Below, in pieces: positions 38,468-51,318 of a stretch of DNA of 64,000 nucleotides (within the stretch, counting starts at the first letter, position 1; every line of letters begins with the position of its first letter). The position numbers and the translations under genes were made by a program. The notes below the pieces were generated by a model. The model saw only the letters and a list, made by a program, of their open reading frames with translations. It did no database searches and was not told the origin of the DNA. Source of the stretch: Macrotrachela quadricornifera (lineage: Eukaryota > Rotifera > Eurotatoria > Philodinida > Philodinidae); NCBI GenBank assembly GCA_022393335.1, contig JAJEKB010021308.1:2577485-2641484 (forward strand), written 5' to 3'.

Positions 38468-38770
38468 CAGATGTCCATTACGGGTGAGAATCTGCCGCTG
38501 ACGCACCGCGCCCATCGGCAGAAAAACGCAACCGCGCTGCTGCCGCAAAGTTTTGTTTTTTAACCATTTTTCAAGAATTTCTGTATTGCGTAATTCATCC
38601 AAAATTAATCTTTCTAATGTACATCATAACAATGAATACAATCGTTCATCATTCATCGTCGTTCGCAATTTGTTTTTTATAATTTTCACTATCCTAAAGG
38701 ATCTTTCTACATTTGCGATTGTGACAGGCATTATCAAAAGATAATCAAATGCTTTTCCTAATAATGGGAG
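38468..38770 (-). pseudogene. hAT transposase C-terminus next to a CAGAGATG-family end
   Basis: At about 38553-38770 the minus strand encodes a hAT C-terminal dimerisation segment: IMPVTIANVERSF, then KNKLRTTMNDERL, LILDELRNTEILEKWLKNK. It has an in-frame TGA after YSLL, and the upstream part is absent. Immediately beyond its 3' end, at 38468, is CAGATGTCCATTACGGGTGA with AATCTGCCGCTGACGCACCG, the terminal sequence of the GC-rich MITE family at 11818-12345. This looks like the 3' end of a once-autonomous element of that family; the other end and most of the transposase are gone. Confidence 0.75.
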
Positions 38771-38799
38771 ATTTTTTTTCGATTATGAACAAGAAAATT

Positions 38800-39060
38800 T
38801 TTGATAATTTTAATCGGGATCTTTGCTGTCGATTTTGGGGAATTTTAGATCAATTTTCTCCCAATTTCGAGGATTTTACACAGATTTCCTCTGAATTTCG
38901 AGAATTTTAGACAAATTCTCCCGGGATTTTGAAGAGTTTTAGACAGATTTTCACTCAATTTCGGAGAATTTTAAATAGATTTCCTCCAAATTTTGGCGAA
39001 TTTTAGATGAATTTTCTCTTCAAATGAGCGAAAACTTTAGTCGTACTTTCTCTTAAAATC
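38800..39060. repeat. Minisatellite, about 42-bp unit
   Basis: About six imperfect tandem copies of a unit of the form GAATTTTAGACAGATTTTC followed by TCCCAATTTCGA. The copies differ by substitutions and small indels. Confidence 0.7.
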
Positions 39061-39084
39061 GGAGAAAACTATTACCAGAAGCAG

Positions 39085-39467
39085 ATGGGGGTACCCTCCC
39101 CTCTCTCCCTCCCCCCCTCATTCGCGCCACCGCTGATACATATACTGTAGAGAATCAAGTTAACTATAAAGTACAACACATGCAAGATCTATACATCAAT
39201 TTTGTTTTATAGTTGAATAATTTATTTACAATCAGTTTACGCAAAGCAAAAGAGAAGTGGAATAGTTTCATTTTAATGAGCATAAAATCAAGAAACACCC
39301 TCAAATTTTTCGAAAATACAGAAATCTTAAAGTATTTTTTTTCAAAAAAAAGGAGAAAAGTCAATCCAAAATTTCCCAAAAATGGGAGAAAGTTGTCCTT
39401 ATTTTATGAAAGCAGGGGGGGTACCCCTCCCCCCTAATCCGCTCCCCCGTTCGCGCCACCACTGACT
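39085..39467. repeat. Two direct copies of a C-rich element end
   Basis: About 39088-39136 and 39412-39467 share GGGGGTACCC, a C-rich tract and TTCGCGCCACC(A/G)CTGA. The latter resembles a CAG-type transposon end (TCAGTGGTGGCGCGAA on the other strand). Two right ends in direct orientation suggest a nested or tandem insertion; no matching left end was found. Confidence 0.5.
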
Positions 39468-39628
39468 AGTATTGATTAAAAGTGACGAACATCGTTCAAT
39501 TATTTACGGTAGTTGGTTTATTGCTAATGCTCTTACAATAAGTAGATGATTTATCAAAAAATTAGAATTTTATAAGTGAATTTGAACATAATATTATAAT
39601 AAATAAAATCATATGCTTTGAATTACCT

Positions 39629-39790
39629 AGGTGTGTCCAAAAGTAATGTCGTGATTATCTTATTTTCTTATAAAATGATCAAAACAAAACTCTTTTTTAT
39701 AGGATGATAGAGAAAATGAAGCGAAGATTTCTCTATGCTACTTGATCCTTGTTCAATTGATATCATCATAATAAAATTCTGATATGAACT
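39629..39790. repeat. Mariner-like fragment
   Basis: Begins GGTGTGTCCAAAAGTAATGTC, the style of a Tc1/mariner end. About 39730-39780 (CTATGCTACTTGATC, then ATCATAATAAAA) matches the TIR interior of the element at 45093-46008. Only one end is visible. Confidence 0.5.
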
Positions 39791-39891
39791 ATTTTTTGTT
39801 GAAATTTGACTTTCGGATGGAGCAGATTAAACGACTATGCTTTGTATTTCAATTTTCATTCACATAATATGTTGTATAAAAAAATAAAATA

Positions 39892-40840
39892 AAGGGTGTC
39901 CCATAAGTTCTGAAACGGTTTATATAATAAATTTTTTTGTAGTAAAATCCATGCTTGAAAATTTGTCTCTATGAGGAAAAGATACAGTAAAAGACGCCCT
40001 ACAAAATGGCCTCTGATTGACCTCGCTAGCGCATCTAGTAAGAAAATTACAGGCTTTGAAATGTGCTTGAGAAAAAAGAAAAATTAACCGGGAATCCAGC
40101 CATAGTATTTGTGCTTTAACTCGTATTTATTAGGTACCCTAGAATAAATTCTTTTTAAAATAGAAGCGCCGTCAAATTCTCTTCAAAATTATATCTAATC
40201 TTTAATTTCAGAATTCTAGTTAAGGAAACTGAACAAATTATATGCGAGGCGAAAAAAAATGAAAACTTTGTAAATTTGGTACTTCTTTCGATTCTAACTT
40301 CCTCTTCCCCACTATTTCCGTAAAAAAAGCATAGCAAAAGTGAAAACTCAGTTTGTGTTTAGTACTTCTAAATGTACGCTTTCTCGTGATATGTAGAAAA
40401 ATTTATTAAGACACATGGACTATTCGAGAACCAAGTTTCAAAATAGGCCAAAATTCGATAACCCACGTTCAAGACAGGAAATCCACCAAGAAATGGAAAA
40501 TACGGTCGATGTTTGGATCTTACAGCTAGGCTGAGAAGAGCAATCATTTTTGATTAAAGAAAAACAAACCCGATCGAAAAACCTTGCATTTTGATGAAGT
40601 TATGGAGCTTTTACTGGAAATCACCACGTCCACCGAGTTCCCGGTTAATTTTTCTTTCTTGTCAAGCACATTTTAAAGCCTGTAACTTTCTTACTAGATG
40701 CGCTAGCGAGGTCAATCAAAGGCCATTTTGTAGGGCGTCTTTTACTGTATCTTTTCCTCATAGAGGCAAATTTTCAAGCACGGGTTTTACTACAAAAAAA
40801 TTTATTATATAAATCGTTTCAGAACTTCTGGAACACCCTT
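39892..40840. mobile_element. Long-TIR Tc1/mariner-like MITE
   Basis: The ends read AAGGGTG.. and ..CACCCTT, flanked by TA on both sides (39890-39891 and 40841-40842). About 200 bp at each end (39892-40093 and 40640-40840) are inverted copies, including GACGCCCTACAAAATGGCC and CTCGCTAGCGCATCTAGTAAG. No transposase was recognised in the roughly 550-bp core. Confidence 0.85.
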
Positions 40841-40842
40841 TA

Positions 40843-41984
40843 GCTGAACTGAATAATACTTAAAAATGACAGTATTGATCTTTACTGTGATCGAGAATTG
40901 TATAGTATACAAAGACAACAGTTCGATTATGTATATTGCCATAAATAGTATGATGGTTTTCTTGAAAAGTTGTATTCTCGATCTGCATGTCATCCCAGAA
41001 TGGAAAAGCTGTTGCATTAGAGTAGTTGTTGGCGGGCAAGGCTTGTACATAGAAGTCATTGGAACGAGTTTCAAGAGACAATACCCATTTAAGAGAAGTT
41101 AAACATATCATGTGAATGCTAGTAGTAGAATATCCGAATCGAATTGATCTCTAAAAAATTTCATGTATAGTAGATGAAGAGATATTTTTAACGATGCAAA
41201 ATACGTGGTTGAAATAATGTTTCATGCGTATGATGAAACATTTTGTGTATGAAGACTTTTATTGGAGAAGGTTTTCACTTTTGTTAGTCATTCTTCACCA
41301 AATAAACTGCTAGTAAGCTTTTATTCATCGACAGAAATAAGTTTATCTATGTCAGAATTAGTACCGAGTGAGATCCATTTAACCGAACTGGCTCAGATCG
41401 GACCGTCCGAAGAAGTTTTCGACTTCGGTAATGAAAGTTTTGATCGGTTGTTTATTATTTAACTAACTGATTTTTTATGAAAAAAACTATTGGCAACGCT
41501 CCGTACGTATATTAATGTGAATTTTATATGACCCTTTGCGGATGAAGTTTTATTTTACCTTTTTGTATTTACTTACTCATAGAAAATTCTATAAGACATT
41601 TTTGATATGGTATTCTATTAATAGTTTAGAGAAATGTATGATTTTTGTACGAGAATCTATAAATTTTGATATGTTCAGAAATCATTGTTTTAGAAACCCA
41701 AAAGACTTGCTGACTATTCGCAGTCAGCTGGTTAGGACTACTAAAAAAACGCGATTCTTATAGTAATCAACTAACTATATTAACGGCAAAACCTGCACTC
41801 TATTTGACCAAAACGTGCATTCGCACGCATCCGTGAGACTATACCATACCAACGTGGAAATGATAGATGTGGATAACTATGAATCGTAAATGTACACTTC
41901 ATAAATATAAAGGTGATCATTGACGATGGAAAAAGAAAAGGAACAAAAACGTTAGTATGAGTCCTTGATAATTTGTAACACTCG
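40843..41984. other. Stretch without recognised gene
   Basis: Several overlapping short ORFs occur on both strands, none with recognisable motifs. It lies between two mobile elements; some of it may be old transposon sequence. Confidence 0.4.
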
Positions 41985-42603
41985 CGAGGAAAGGTCTCCA
42001 GAAGTTCAAGCCATTTAGACTCCACTTTTTAACCGTAAGTAGACCTTAATGAGGTATGAAAATTCTCAAAAGAATTTATTTTCTCGTGCCTTTGTTTCCG
42101 AGATATGATTATTTCATTGAATTGTCAATCAAGGACACGGGATTGATAGAAAAATCGAATCAACGAATTTCAATCTGAGATTTCGACCATAAATAAGTTC
42201 AATGGTGCCTAGAATATTCCTAAAGTTTCAGTCAAACCAAATACTTTCTTAAGAAGTCACTCGCTTTCCAGTAAATACTCATATTTTGTCAAAATATTCA
42301 AAAATCGATATTTTTTAAAAACGGAATATTTCGCTAAGAAAGCATTCGTTTTGACTGAAACTATACAAATATTCTAGGCATTATTAGACCTATTTATGGT
42401 CGAAATCTCAGATCGGAATTCGTTGATTTCATTTTTTCCATCAATCTCGTGTTCTTGATTGATGATCCAGTAAAATAATCACATCTCGGAAACAAAGGCA
42501 CGAGGAAATAAATTCTTTTGAGGTTTTTCATACCTCATTAAGGTCTAGTTACGGTTAAAAGATGGAGTCTAAATGGCTCGAACATCTGGAGATCTTTTCT
42601 CGT
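41985..42603. mobile_element. Near-complete palindrome (foldback MITE)
   Basis: The left arm (41985 to about 42289) and right arm (about 42300-42603) are inverted copies, so nearly the whole 620 bp is a hairpin with a loop of about 10 bp. Shared blocks include TCTCCAGA.GTTC.AGCCATTTAG, CGTGCCTTTGTTTCCGAGAT and TTTCGACCATAAATA. Non-coding. Confidence 0.85.
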
Positions 42604-43102
42604 CAACTTCAACGCGTTTTAGTAGCCTTTTAATTGTATTCTTATTTGAAATTTCACCCTCATTCTCAAGATCTTTTCGTGGGGAAGAACAAAACTGATC
42701 ATGAAAATTTGTGCTCATTCCATTTCTGAAACTAGTTAACTAAGACAACAACAAAGTGGTTAATATATTTAATCATAAGTAAAGAAAACATTGAAAGCAA
42801 TTGTATAAGATGATTAGACGTACTAAAGCAACAAAGACTACAATAATCAAAACCAAAAAAAAAGAATTAAGAATAAAATATGCATATCGATTTCATTAGA
42901 CACATACGAAAATATTTCGCTGATGTTATTTTAGAAATTATGAGTTATAGAGAAAGTCAAATATTGATTCAAGCCATCGAGCGACGTTTTAGAACTAATT
43001 TTCAATAAGCAGAAAGCAGATTTAAAATATTTTTGTTTAAGCTGAACTCTTCTTGTAGAGAGTTCATAAAATGTTCTATATGTGAAGTCAAGATGAAGTT
43101 AG
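42604..43102. other. Downstream flank of the minus-strand FG-GAP gene
   Basis: AT-rich 3' flank of the minus-strand FG-GAP gene. No gene or repeat recognised. Confidence 0.4.
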
Positions 43103-44238
43103 TCATTGTTGAGTGGTTGTACTCATATTGTGAAACTCAAGTTCACAACATTCACATGCGTTCAATTGAATATATATAAACGGGAACTCATCCATGAGAA
43201 AAGCGATATCCGATCGACCGTCACGGTTAAAATCAGGTGCAATAATCTTCATTGGATGGCGGTCATCTGGAATCGAAAATGTCAATTGTGTTCCAAATGT
43301 TCCATTACCATATCCAAGTAACACTCCTATAGTAGGCTTGGCGTTATTCGCAACAGCAAGATCGAGCCGACCATCGCCATTGAAATCACCAGTAGTGACT
43401 GCAATTGGTCCACTTCTATATCCCGTTGAAAACGTCATTTGTGCTTTGAAAGTTCCATCACCCTTTCCAAGAAATACACCTATATTGCCCATGCCCATGT
43501 TTGCAACTGCAACATCTAGATGACTGTCATTGTTGAAATCATACGCAACCATCGAAGTCGCAAAAATGTAGCTTTCCTGTGAGCTCATTATCGGTGCGCT
43601 AAAAGTTCCATTACCATATCCAAGCAACACACCTATTTGTTTCTCACGATATTTGCCAAAAGCGATGTCTAGTTGCCTGTCCTCGTTGAAATCACCAACA
43701 ATAATTGGACATGCAGGACCTTCATTTCCTGTCGAAAATCTTTTGTGTTCTGTAAAAGATCCATTACCATATCCAAGCAGCACACCTATACTATATTCAC
43801 CTCCACCTCCGTAAAGAGTAACAGCGATATCGGCGTTATTGTCGCCATTGAAATCACCGGCATCGATCCACATTGGGCGACTATCATATCCTGTTGAAAA
43901 TCTTGTTGGTGTACCAAAAGTTCCAGTACCATTTCCGAGTAAGACACTGACTACAGCTTCCCCATCACAACCAATGGCGACATCCATCTGACCGTCATTA
44001 TTAAAATCAGCGGCAACCACATCATACGGCCAGCCGCCAGCTCTTGACGGCATTGACATTCGTGCTTGGAAGGTTCCATTATCATTTCCAAGAAGTATAT
44101 TAATAGTGGCATCATCGCGAATTGGAGTAATAAGATCCAGTTTATTGTCATTATTGAAATCATTGGCAACGATTGAGCGTGGATATCCATCAGTTTGGTA
44201 TTCAATGATTGGTTGAAACGTTAATTGGCAAGATGGTA
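43103..44238 (-). CDS. Seven-repeat FG-GAP/VCBS protein, last exon
   Basis: The exon opens at a splice acceptor (TTTCTTTTTGTTAG) at 44239-44240 and runs to a TAG at 43103. It encodes about 378 residues beginning (x)PSCQLTFQP, and no ATG is available near the acceptor, so upstream exons must exist. It contains exactly seven FG-GAP/VCBS units with DFN.D..LD loops (for example DFNNDGQMD, DFNGDGRLD) and LLGYGNGTF motifs, enough for one seven-bladed propeller. The C-terminus is Cys-rich (ACECCELEF) with a Thr/Gln tail. The likely role is extracellular, Ca2+-dependent binding, as for the plus-strand relative. The best candidate upstream exon is 52741-52869: same strand and compatible phase 1. Confidence 0.85.
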
Positions 44239-45092
44239 CTAACAAAAAGAAAATATAATAATGTTTCGAGAAGTGATTAATCCGGAACCAGTTAAGTGAG
44301 GGTGTATGTGTCTACAGTAAACATCTACGAGGTCAAAAAATAACACTTCACCAAAACTGGGTTTACGAGAAAACAAGTTACCACAGATGAAAACAATGGA
44401 AAACAAATTATCAGATCTATGATTAAATCAAACTCATGGAGATTAATATAGGAAATGAAAGAGCTTGGTCGACGCGTCTCTAGTCTATACATGTTGTCGA
44501 TTGCTTTCTTAACTATAAGTGTTGCAATACATAAGCAGATGCCAGATTCTATTAAAGATATTCAATTAGCCATCGTCAATTTTGTTAATATGGTTTATCT
44601 AAAAGATCAAATAGATTGATAGTTTATGATGAAAACTGTTCAAAACATATTGAAATCTGGGCTTTATATTAGATCTTTTTTAATGAAAAATTCAGCGTAC
44701 TAAATCTCTTAAAACAAGCTTTTGACAGTACTAGATTTCAGTAATTCGACGAATAAATATGATCATCTTTTTCGATATATATAATAGGCTCAGTAATATA
44801 AAAATTCTTTATTGAATATTTATTCTTCAGTGAATATCAATTATAGAAAGTTAAATTATTTCCTTTGTCATCTTCCGTCTTTTTCTGTGCAAAATAGTTA
44901 AAATCTGACAGAACTCATTCAAGTCATTTTCGAGAAAATTTCGTTTGTTAGATGTTCCATTTGTTCAGAGTCATACTAACGAAATTAGAGAGGGGTCAGA
45001 AACATTATTTTCGAGGTGAATTTCGTAAGTGAAATGAAAATAACTTTTTATTGAAACAAAAACTGTTCTGAAGATGAAATATCGATAAATTA

Positions 45093-46008
45093 CATAGGTC
45101 AGTCAAAAAGTTCTGTCAACTGCTCAGAAATCCCTTATAAGAAGCCTTGGGAAATTTCTTTCGGCATAGCCTGATAGAGAAAAAAATTCTCTATTTTTCT
45201 ATGCTACTTGATCACAGTTTAGTTATTATCATAATAATAAAACTTCAAAAACAGCTGGTTTTTTTCATGCATGCCCGTTATAGTGATTCCCATTCAGGAG
45301 ATATTTTTTGAATAACTTTTGATAGAAAGAAGATAGAGACCTGCGGTTTTCACCGTTCGAAAGAGGAGCTCAAGGTGCATCGAATGATACCCTGCGAGTT
45401 ATTAAACATGATCTTTTCAACGTTTTCAATTGATCCCTTTGAGGAAGACTACTCAGTCAGACGTTTACAGAGAGCTTTGAACTTTTAAGATGCAAATTCG
45501 AACCCTTCATGAAATATTTAGAAAGATGCACGATATTCAGATCCTCAGAGCCAGTTATTTAGGAATTATATGCTTTCTACTCCAAGTTCTAAGTGATTTT
45601 CCTGCCAATTTCTGTAAAAACTCTGTTTTTTAAAAACACACTTTTTTCAACATTTAGAAAATTCATTGAGCAAAGTTCAGACAACATGCAGAGAAAGTTT
45701 ATAACAGACAGTTCGATGCACCCTGATCTCCTCTTTCGAACGGTGAAAACCGCAGGTCTCTATCTTCTTTCTATCAGAAGTTATTCAAAAAATATCCAGC
45801 TACACTGGCTTGGATTTCTATAACCGTCATGCATGAAAAAAAACAGCTGTTTTTGAAGTTTTATTATTATGATAACAACTAAACTGTGATCAAATAGCAT
45901 AGAAAAATAGAGAATTTTTTTCTCTATCAGACTATGCCGAAAGAAATTTCCCAAAGCTTCTTATAAGGGATTTCTGAGCAGTTGACAGAACTTTTTGACT
46001 GACCTATG
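45093..46008. mobile_element. Long-TIR mariner-like MITE
   Basis: Ends CATAGGTCAGTCAAAAAG.. and ..CTTTTTGACTGACCTATG, flanked by TA (45091-45092 and 46009-46010). The TIRs are about 290 bp each, leaving a core of roughly 330 bp. Non-coding. Related fragments are at 39629-39790 and 55811-55926. It would lie inside the proposed 8.5-kb intron of the minus-strand FG-GAP gene. Confidence 0.88.
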
Positions 46009-46210
46009 TAAATAAAATGAAATCAATAGGGTACCACACAAGTTTTTTCGCACAGTTCTTCCAAGAGTCGAAGTAATCTATCACAATATGTAAACATATT
46101 CAGGATTATGTGAAAGCTTTCAGACTCTTATGTCTTAAAGATCGTTATATTTTTCAATCTATTTGAAATACCTCATCATTATTTTCAGTGACTTTTTAAC
46201 TCTTACTACT

Positions 46211-48491
46211 CAGGCGAATCAATTCGGCAGGACCCGATCCACCGATAAAATTCGATCGGAATCCGTGTCACGATCCTACAAACGGATTTGACAGTTGGAT
46301 TTCGATAAAAGCTCACTGTCGGGTTTCGATGAGATTTTGTCGGATTTAATTAATCCTTTCAAATTCCAATACTTTGTGTTTGTTCTGATAAAATATACTA
46401 TGTGAAGTCAAGCAGAACTTAGTCAGAGAGTTTTTTGGTTGTTGAAGTTTGTTGTGTACTTCTAGCAAAGCTCCATAGCATTAACAGGTATAGTCCCATT
46501 ATCGAGTTTTGATAGGATCTCACAAAATCTCCCAAACTACAAATAGATTGGTCACCAATCCATACGCTTTTTAGCTGTTTCTTGAGCAAGAATACACAGA
46601 TTATACGATAAAAATCTATTCACGAACATCACTCAAGTACCAGTTAGGATGTTCTTGTATGTACTCAATATATAATATTTTGCCGAATTAGCATGAACAA
46701 TTATTTAGATAAGAATTGTATATGTGATGAGTGAGGCAGAGAAAATGGCCGTGTTTTGTGTTTCAACTCTAACTCATTCAATAAACTTTGATAAGAAAAA
46801 CAAAATGCACCACTACATACAGCATGAAAATCTCTCCAATTCACAAAGAACAGCTTCTTTTATATACGCAAGTTTGCTTTCAAAATCATGAAATTTTGTT
46901 TGATCAGTTCTTGATGCTATAATAAAAACTACTCATTCGAACGCGATAAATTACTTTTCTTATGTCTTCAACCAAAGGATACTATTGAAGACTATAATCA
47001 ACAGCCGATTCAAGACAATTAAAAATATCTTCTGATCATAATTTTAGCACTCATTCTAATATTATTGATACAGGCACTTTGAGTTATATAAAAACACACC
47101 ACAGCTGTATCAACGCATGCAATTCATAAAAACAAATGAAATTTCAAGAACTTCGAAATTTAAAAACAAAATACCCATATATACGATGATCTGTTCCTAC
47201 GAATGGTAGCACTAGCTACGCTGTATCTTACAAAAACATTTTCAACGATTCAAACCTCTTATTAATCTATCCTTTTCTCACATATTTCCATAGAGTCCTA
47301 CAATTTGTAGCCATTTAGAAGGTCTTACATCGATTTTACAAATATCTCTTTTTCCGCAAACTTCCATCAGATCATATCATATGCAACACTTTCACATGAT
47401 TTAAAGCGATCTTAAATCCAACTCTTTTTTTGTTTCGAAAACTTCCATAAGGCTATTCCATAGGTAAGGATTTATATCGATTTGAAAACCGTCGTTTTTT
47501 GGGAATTTGGATAAATATTGTTTTTAGTCATAGATTTAGTACAATATAGGTGGATTTGCAGACCAATTTTGCCGAAATACATGTTTTGTTATGTGGAGAT
47601 GAAGGATTTTATTAATTTTTGTATGAATTGAATTTTTATACTTGGTTGAGTAGTTTTAGTGTATTTGTTTTATGTAAATTTTACTAGTAACTGTGTTCTT
47701 GTATAGATGACGTCTGAAGGTGAAGAGATTAGGATTGATCAAGATAAATGAATGAGTGATTTGCTGTTTCTAGTTATCAATTTGTTCGTGAAATTTTGGC
47801 TTAGAATCGCTTGCGAAAGACGCACAGAAATGGCGGATGATTGTTATATCGAGGCTCAAAATAAAATAAGTTAGAATGGACTATGATGAGTAAGGAATTT
47901 AACTTCTATGGATTTCCAGCATTTTCAAATTAGACAGTAGTAGGCGTAGATTGGAATGTATTGTACTAGTACATATGATAACATTCTGCGATTGTCGTGA
48001 GAAATTTTTAAATAATATGCCTAATAGAGCTAACAAAGTTACTAACAATATATCCGACACATGTCTAAAAAGTTATTAATAGTGCCGCGGATCGAACTTA
48101 AAAAGTTTTTGTGAGCACCACTTCGTAGGTCTTAAAAGTAACTATTGCGGCTTTAGTATCAGCCTGTAGGAGCTCTGAGTGCGAACGTCGCGTATCTCCA
48201 AAATACTGATAGTAAGCTGATTTAGAAAGAGATGGATCTAATATCTGACTATGCCGAACACAAAAAACACCTAGTCTAACTTAATTATTGTTTTTGAAGT
48301 TTAGTGTTAAACTGTGTTACTTCAAAATAAAGGTCAAAATTGAAGGTCCATCTCTAGATCCTATTAGATGCCATCAACAGGATCTGATCTGATCGTCACC
48401 AGGACTCCGTCAAATTTCTATAGGATACTATCGGATTTCACAAGATTCTGATCAGATCCGATGAGATCCTATTGTTGGATTGATTCTCCTA
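46211..48491. mobile_element. Possible larger DNA transposon with GATCCGAT-type subterminal repeats
   Basis: The ends CAGGCGAATCAATTCGGCAG and (inverted) TAGGAGAATCAATCCAACAA are similar over about 20 bp. Just inside each end is a cluster of GATCC/GGATC/TCGGATT words (46225-46350 and 48360-48475). No 8-bp target duplication is seen and no transposase is recognisable between them, so this is tentative. Confidence 0.4.
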
Positions 48492-49940
48492 GTTAAGCTA
48501 TCTTCACTCTAGAATTTTATACGATTGGTGCACTGAATTAATATATAAGGAAAGTTATGTCCGTTTGTTATCATAATGAGGAACTTCATACTATCTAAGC
48601 GGACATTAGTCAAGTTCAATTCATTGATTTCGACGGAATAATGTCAGCATTGAAGATATATCTCATTCTGATTGGCAGACGAGCTAGTGTAGTCGAGGAA
48701 ACTTTTAATGCTGTTCTAACAATAATTGAAGATAATTTTCATTAAACATAAGAATGAAGGGCAGACATTTTGCCCATCATTTTCACCGCTGTTATTTCCA
48801 CTACTCTTTTTTTATGTAAAGTTCTACACGGTTTGGTGTATCACCAGTGCGTTTTCTGTTCTTTTATGACCAAAATCATTTTCATATTAAACTGAGTCGT
48901 TTTTTCTCACCAAATTCAAAGCGCTCATTCTTCATCTCTAACTTTAACATGATCACTAATCGCGAGTTATACATTATAATGGAACAGTAAAAAATCTGTG
49001 CGTTGAATGCTCATTTTGGAGCTGTTGAAGATCAGTTCAGCGTCAAGGCAGAAAAATAAATCATGTCAAGTTTTTTTCATTAAATCTAATTCAATCAAGT
49101 TCATTTTCATGATTATTTAATCAACTGATATTTATTTCTCAATATCTGCGTAGTACGATTTTCCAAACTGAATCAGGAAAGAAAGAACAAACCAATCTTT
49201 TAAGTTTCTGCATTTCATATGACAATAGTCGCCTACGAAAAGTCTAGAACATCACCGAAGATTTCGATGAGCATCATGCAGCAGCACATACAAATTTATT
49301 TATTATTTTCTATGAACCTTTTTTTATGTGACTCTTTTGTGTTTTTATAATTGAAATACTAACTATTTGCAATGAGGTTCATCCACAACAAAGAAATTCT
49401 ACATATCTTTGAACAAGTCATTATCGACCTCACAAAAAATGATCTTAAAAACATATTTACTGATATTATGGAATTCAATCCGCAAATGTATTGCTCATTT
49501 ATGGTGATACTTTCAACAACTTCACTAGAGCCAGTTTAGGAATATTTCTCTAAAGAACTGACGAAAAATCTTTTGTAGTGGTCTATAAATATAATATATA
49601 TTGACAAGTTGAAGGGTCATCTTCTTCAAATACTGATAAAATCCTTCTACAATTGATAATAGTTGATATGTTGCTCTTATAGTATAGGGATGATAATTAT
49701 ATGAAATATACGGTTTCACTCTGGATTTTCATTGGATCGATAGAGTTTATTAAGATCTATCCAGTGATGTCAAAATGTCCATACGAAAAAGTGAATAAGT
49801 ATACATTACACTCAATCGGATAATAAAATCTAGATCGACTGAATAACTAACACGGTTCTCAATATGGGAAGGGGGATGGGATGGGCTGGGCTAGCCTTCC
49901 CCACTTTTCCAGTGTATCTGCGAAACTTACTGCTATAGTT
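48492..49940. other. Stretch without recognised feature
   Basis: AT-rich with no gene that I can support. A G-rich patch at about 49865-49890 precedes the minisatellite. Confidence 0.4.
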
Positions 49941-49945
49941 AGGTT

Positions 49946-50145
49946 TCTAGCAAACAGTCTGAGATATCTGCTGAATCTCACAGACAGTCTGAGGTGTCCC
50001 TAGAGAACCTCGCAGATAGTCTGTGTCGTCCGCCGAACCTGAGAGATAGCCTAAGGTATCTGTCGAATCTGGCAGCCAGTCTCAGGCGTCTGCCAAATTC
50101 GCAAATGGTCTGAGTTTCACCCAAATCTAACCGAGACTGGGGTGT
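49946..50145. repeat. 30-bp minisatellite
   Basis: About six or seven imperfect tandem copies of a unit of the form CAGACAGTCTGAGGTGTCTG followed by CCGAATCTCG. Unit length is mostly 30 bp. It is more GC-rich than its surroundings. Confidence 0.75.
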
Positions 50146-51318
50146 CTGTCACATGTGGAAAAGGATGGTATAAAATTTATCGCTGAAGCGTTTAATAGCA
50201 ATCCACATAGAGTCAACAGTCATAGACTTAGTATATTTAACAGCTGAAAGCGTAGCCGCCTTCGACAGCGAAATATAAATTATACAAATTATTTTGGTTT
50301 TTGACATTTTACAATAGTTCTCATTGTATTGAATTATCATTTTTGGACCAAATCCTAGTTATTTCGTTCCAAATAGTTGCCACTTTCGGCGGCATTCTAG
50401 TGATGTTCTTTTGTATCTTATAGATGCTGAATTTATTTTTGGAGATGACTATTTTGCCGTCATCGGAGCGTATATTCTTGCCAATGCAAAAACAGTTTTC
50501 GATCTGTTGAATTTTCAGGAACGTACAAAAAAAATAGATTCGCGAAGAAATATTTTCACACATATATCGGAAAGTTCCTCCTCTGTCAAACTATACGATT
50601 AAACTTCCGGCAAAAACACATGCCTGCGAAATTTTTTTAGCCCACCCCACTTCTGAAAACAATCGAGAGTCGTGCTAACTAATATTAATTCTAAGAGCAT
50701 TTTCCTACAGTTCTTTTCTTCTGAGAGTTAATGAGTCATTTAGCGTGTTACAAATTTCGAGAGGTTGTATTGACATTGAATCATTAACACGAGAATATTC
50801 AAAATATCAAATGAGATTTATGTGTTTTTAAAGAAATAATGATACATCTGATAAGATAGATGAAAACCAAAAATATGAGGAAACGGATGAAGCTCATTCA
50901 CGCAAATAATCATTTTCAAGCCGGTAGAAGAGATAAAATGGACAAAGAGGTTCTATAACGAATAGTTTTCAATAAGGGGAACAAGTCAGAGTATACAAGA
51001 GTACATCGTCGAATAAAAAACTGCAGCTATTTATTGCGATGTTAGAAACTAGAATTGCGAAAAAATGTTCAATTCTGTCAGTACATCGAATAATTGACTA
51101 TTTGCTACTATCAACAAATAATCAAGAAATGTCCTCTAAATAATATCAGAAACAAACTAACATATACAAAATCAAGTGTCACAATCATAAGATTATTGCG
51201 CTGTAGTGATACTCGTCATTTATAGACAAAATAACTTCGAAATAGTTTATTAGAATTAGTTTTCTTGTAATACAATTGATCGCCCAAAATCGGTAGATTC
51301 TGTGCAACTTATAATGAG

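Noticed and set aside
40805..41111. Overlapping ORFs of 78-89 codons on both strands
   Set aside because: No recognisable motif, signal peptide or splice context; they straddle the edge of the MITE at 39892-40840.
49880..50640. A possible TIR pair around the 30-bp minisatellite (GGGCTGGGCTAG versus a GTGGGGTGGGCTAA complement)
   Set aside because: Similarity is limited to a short G-rich word and I found no target duplication.
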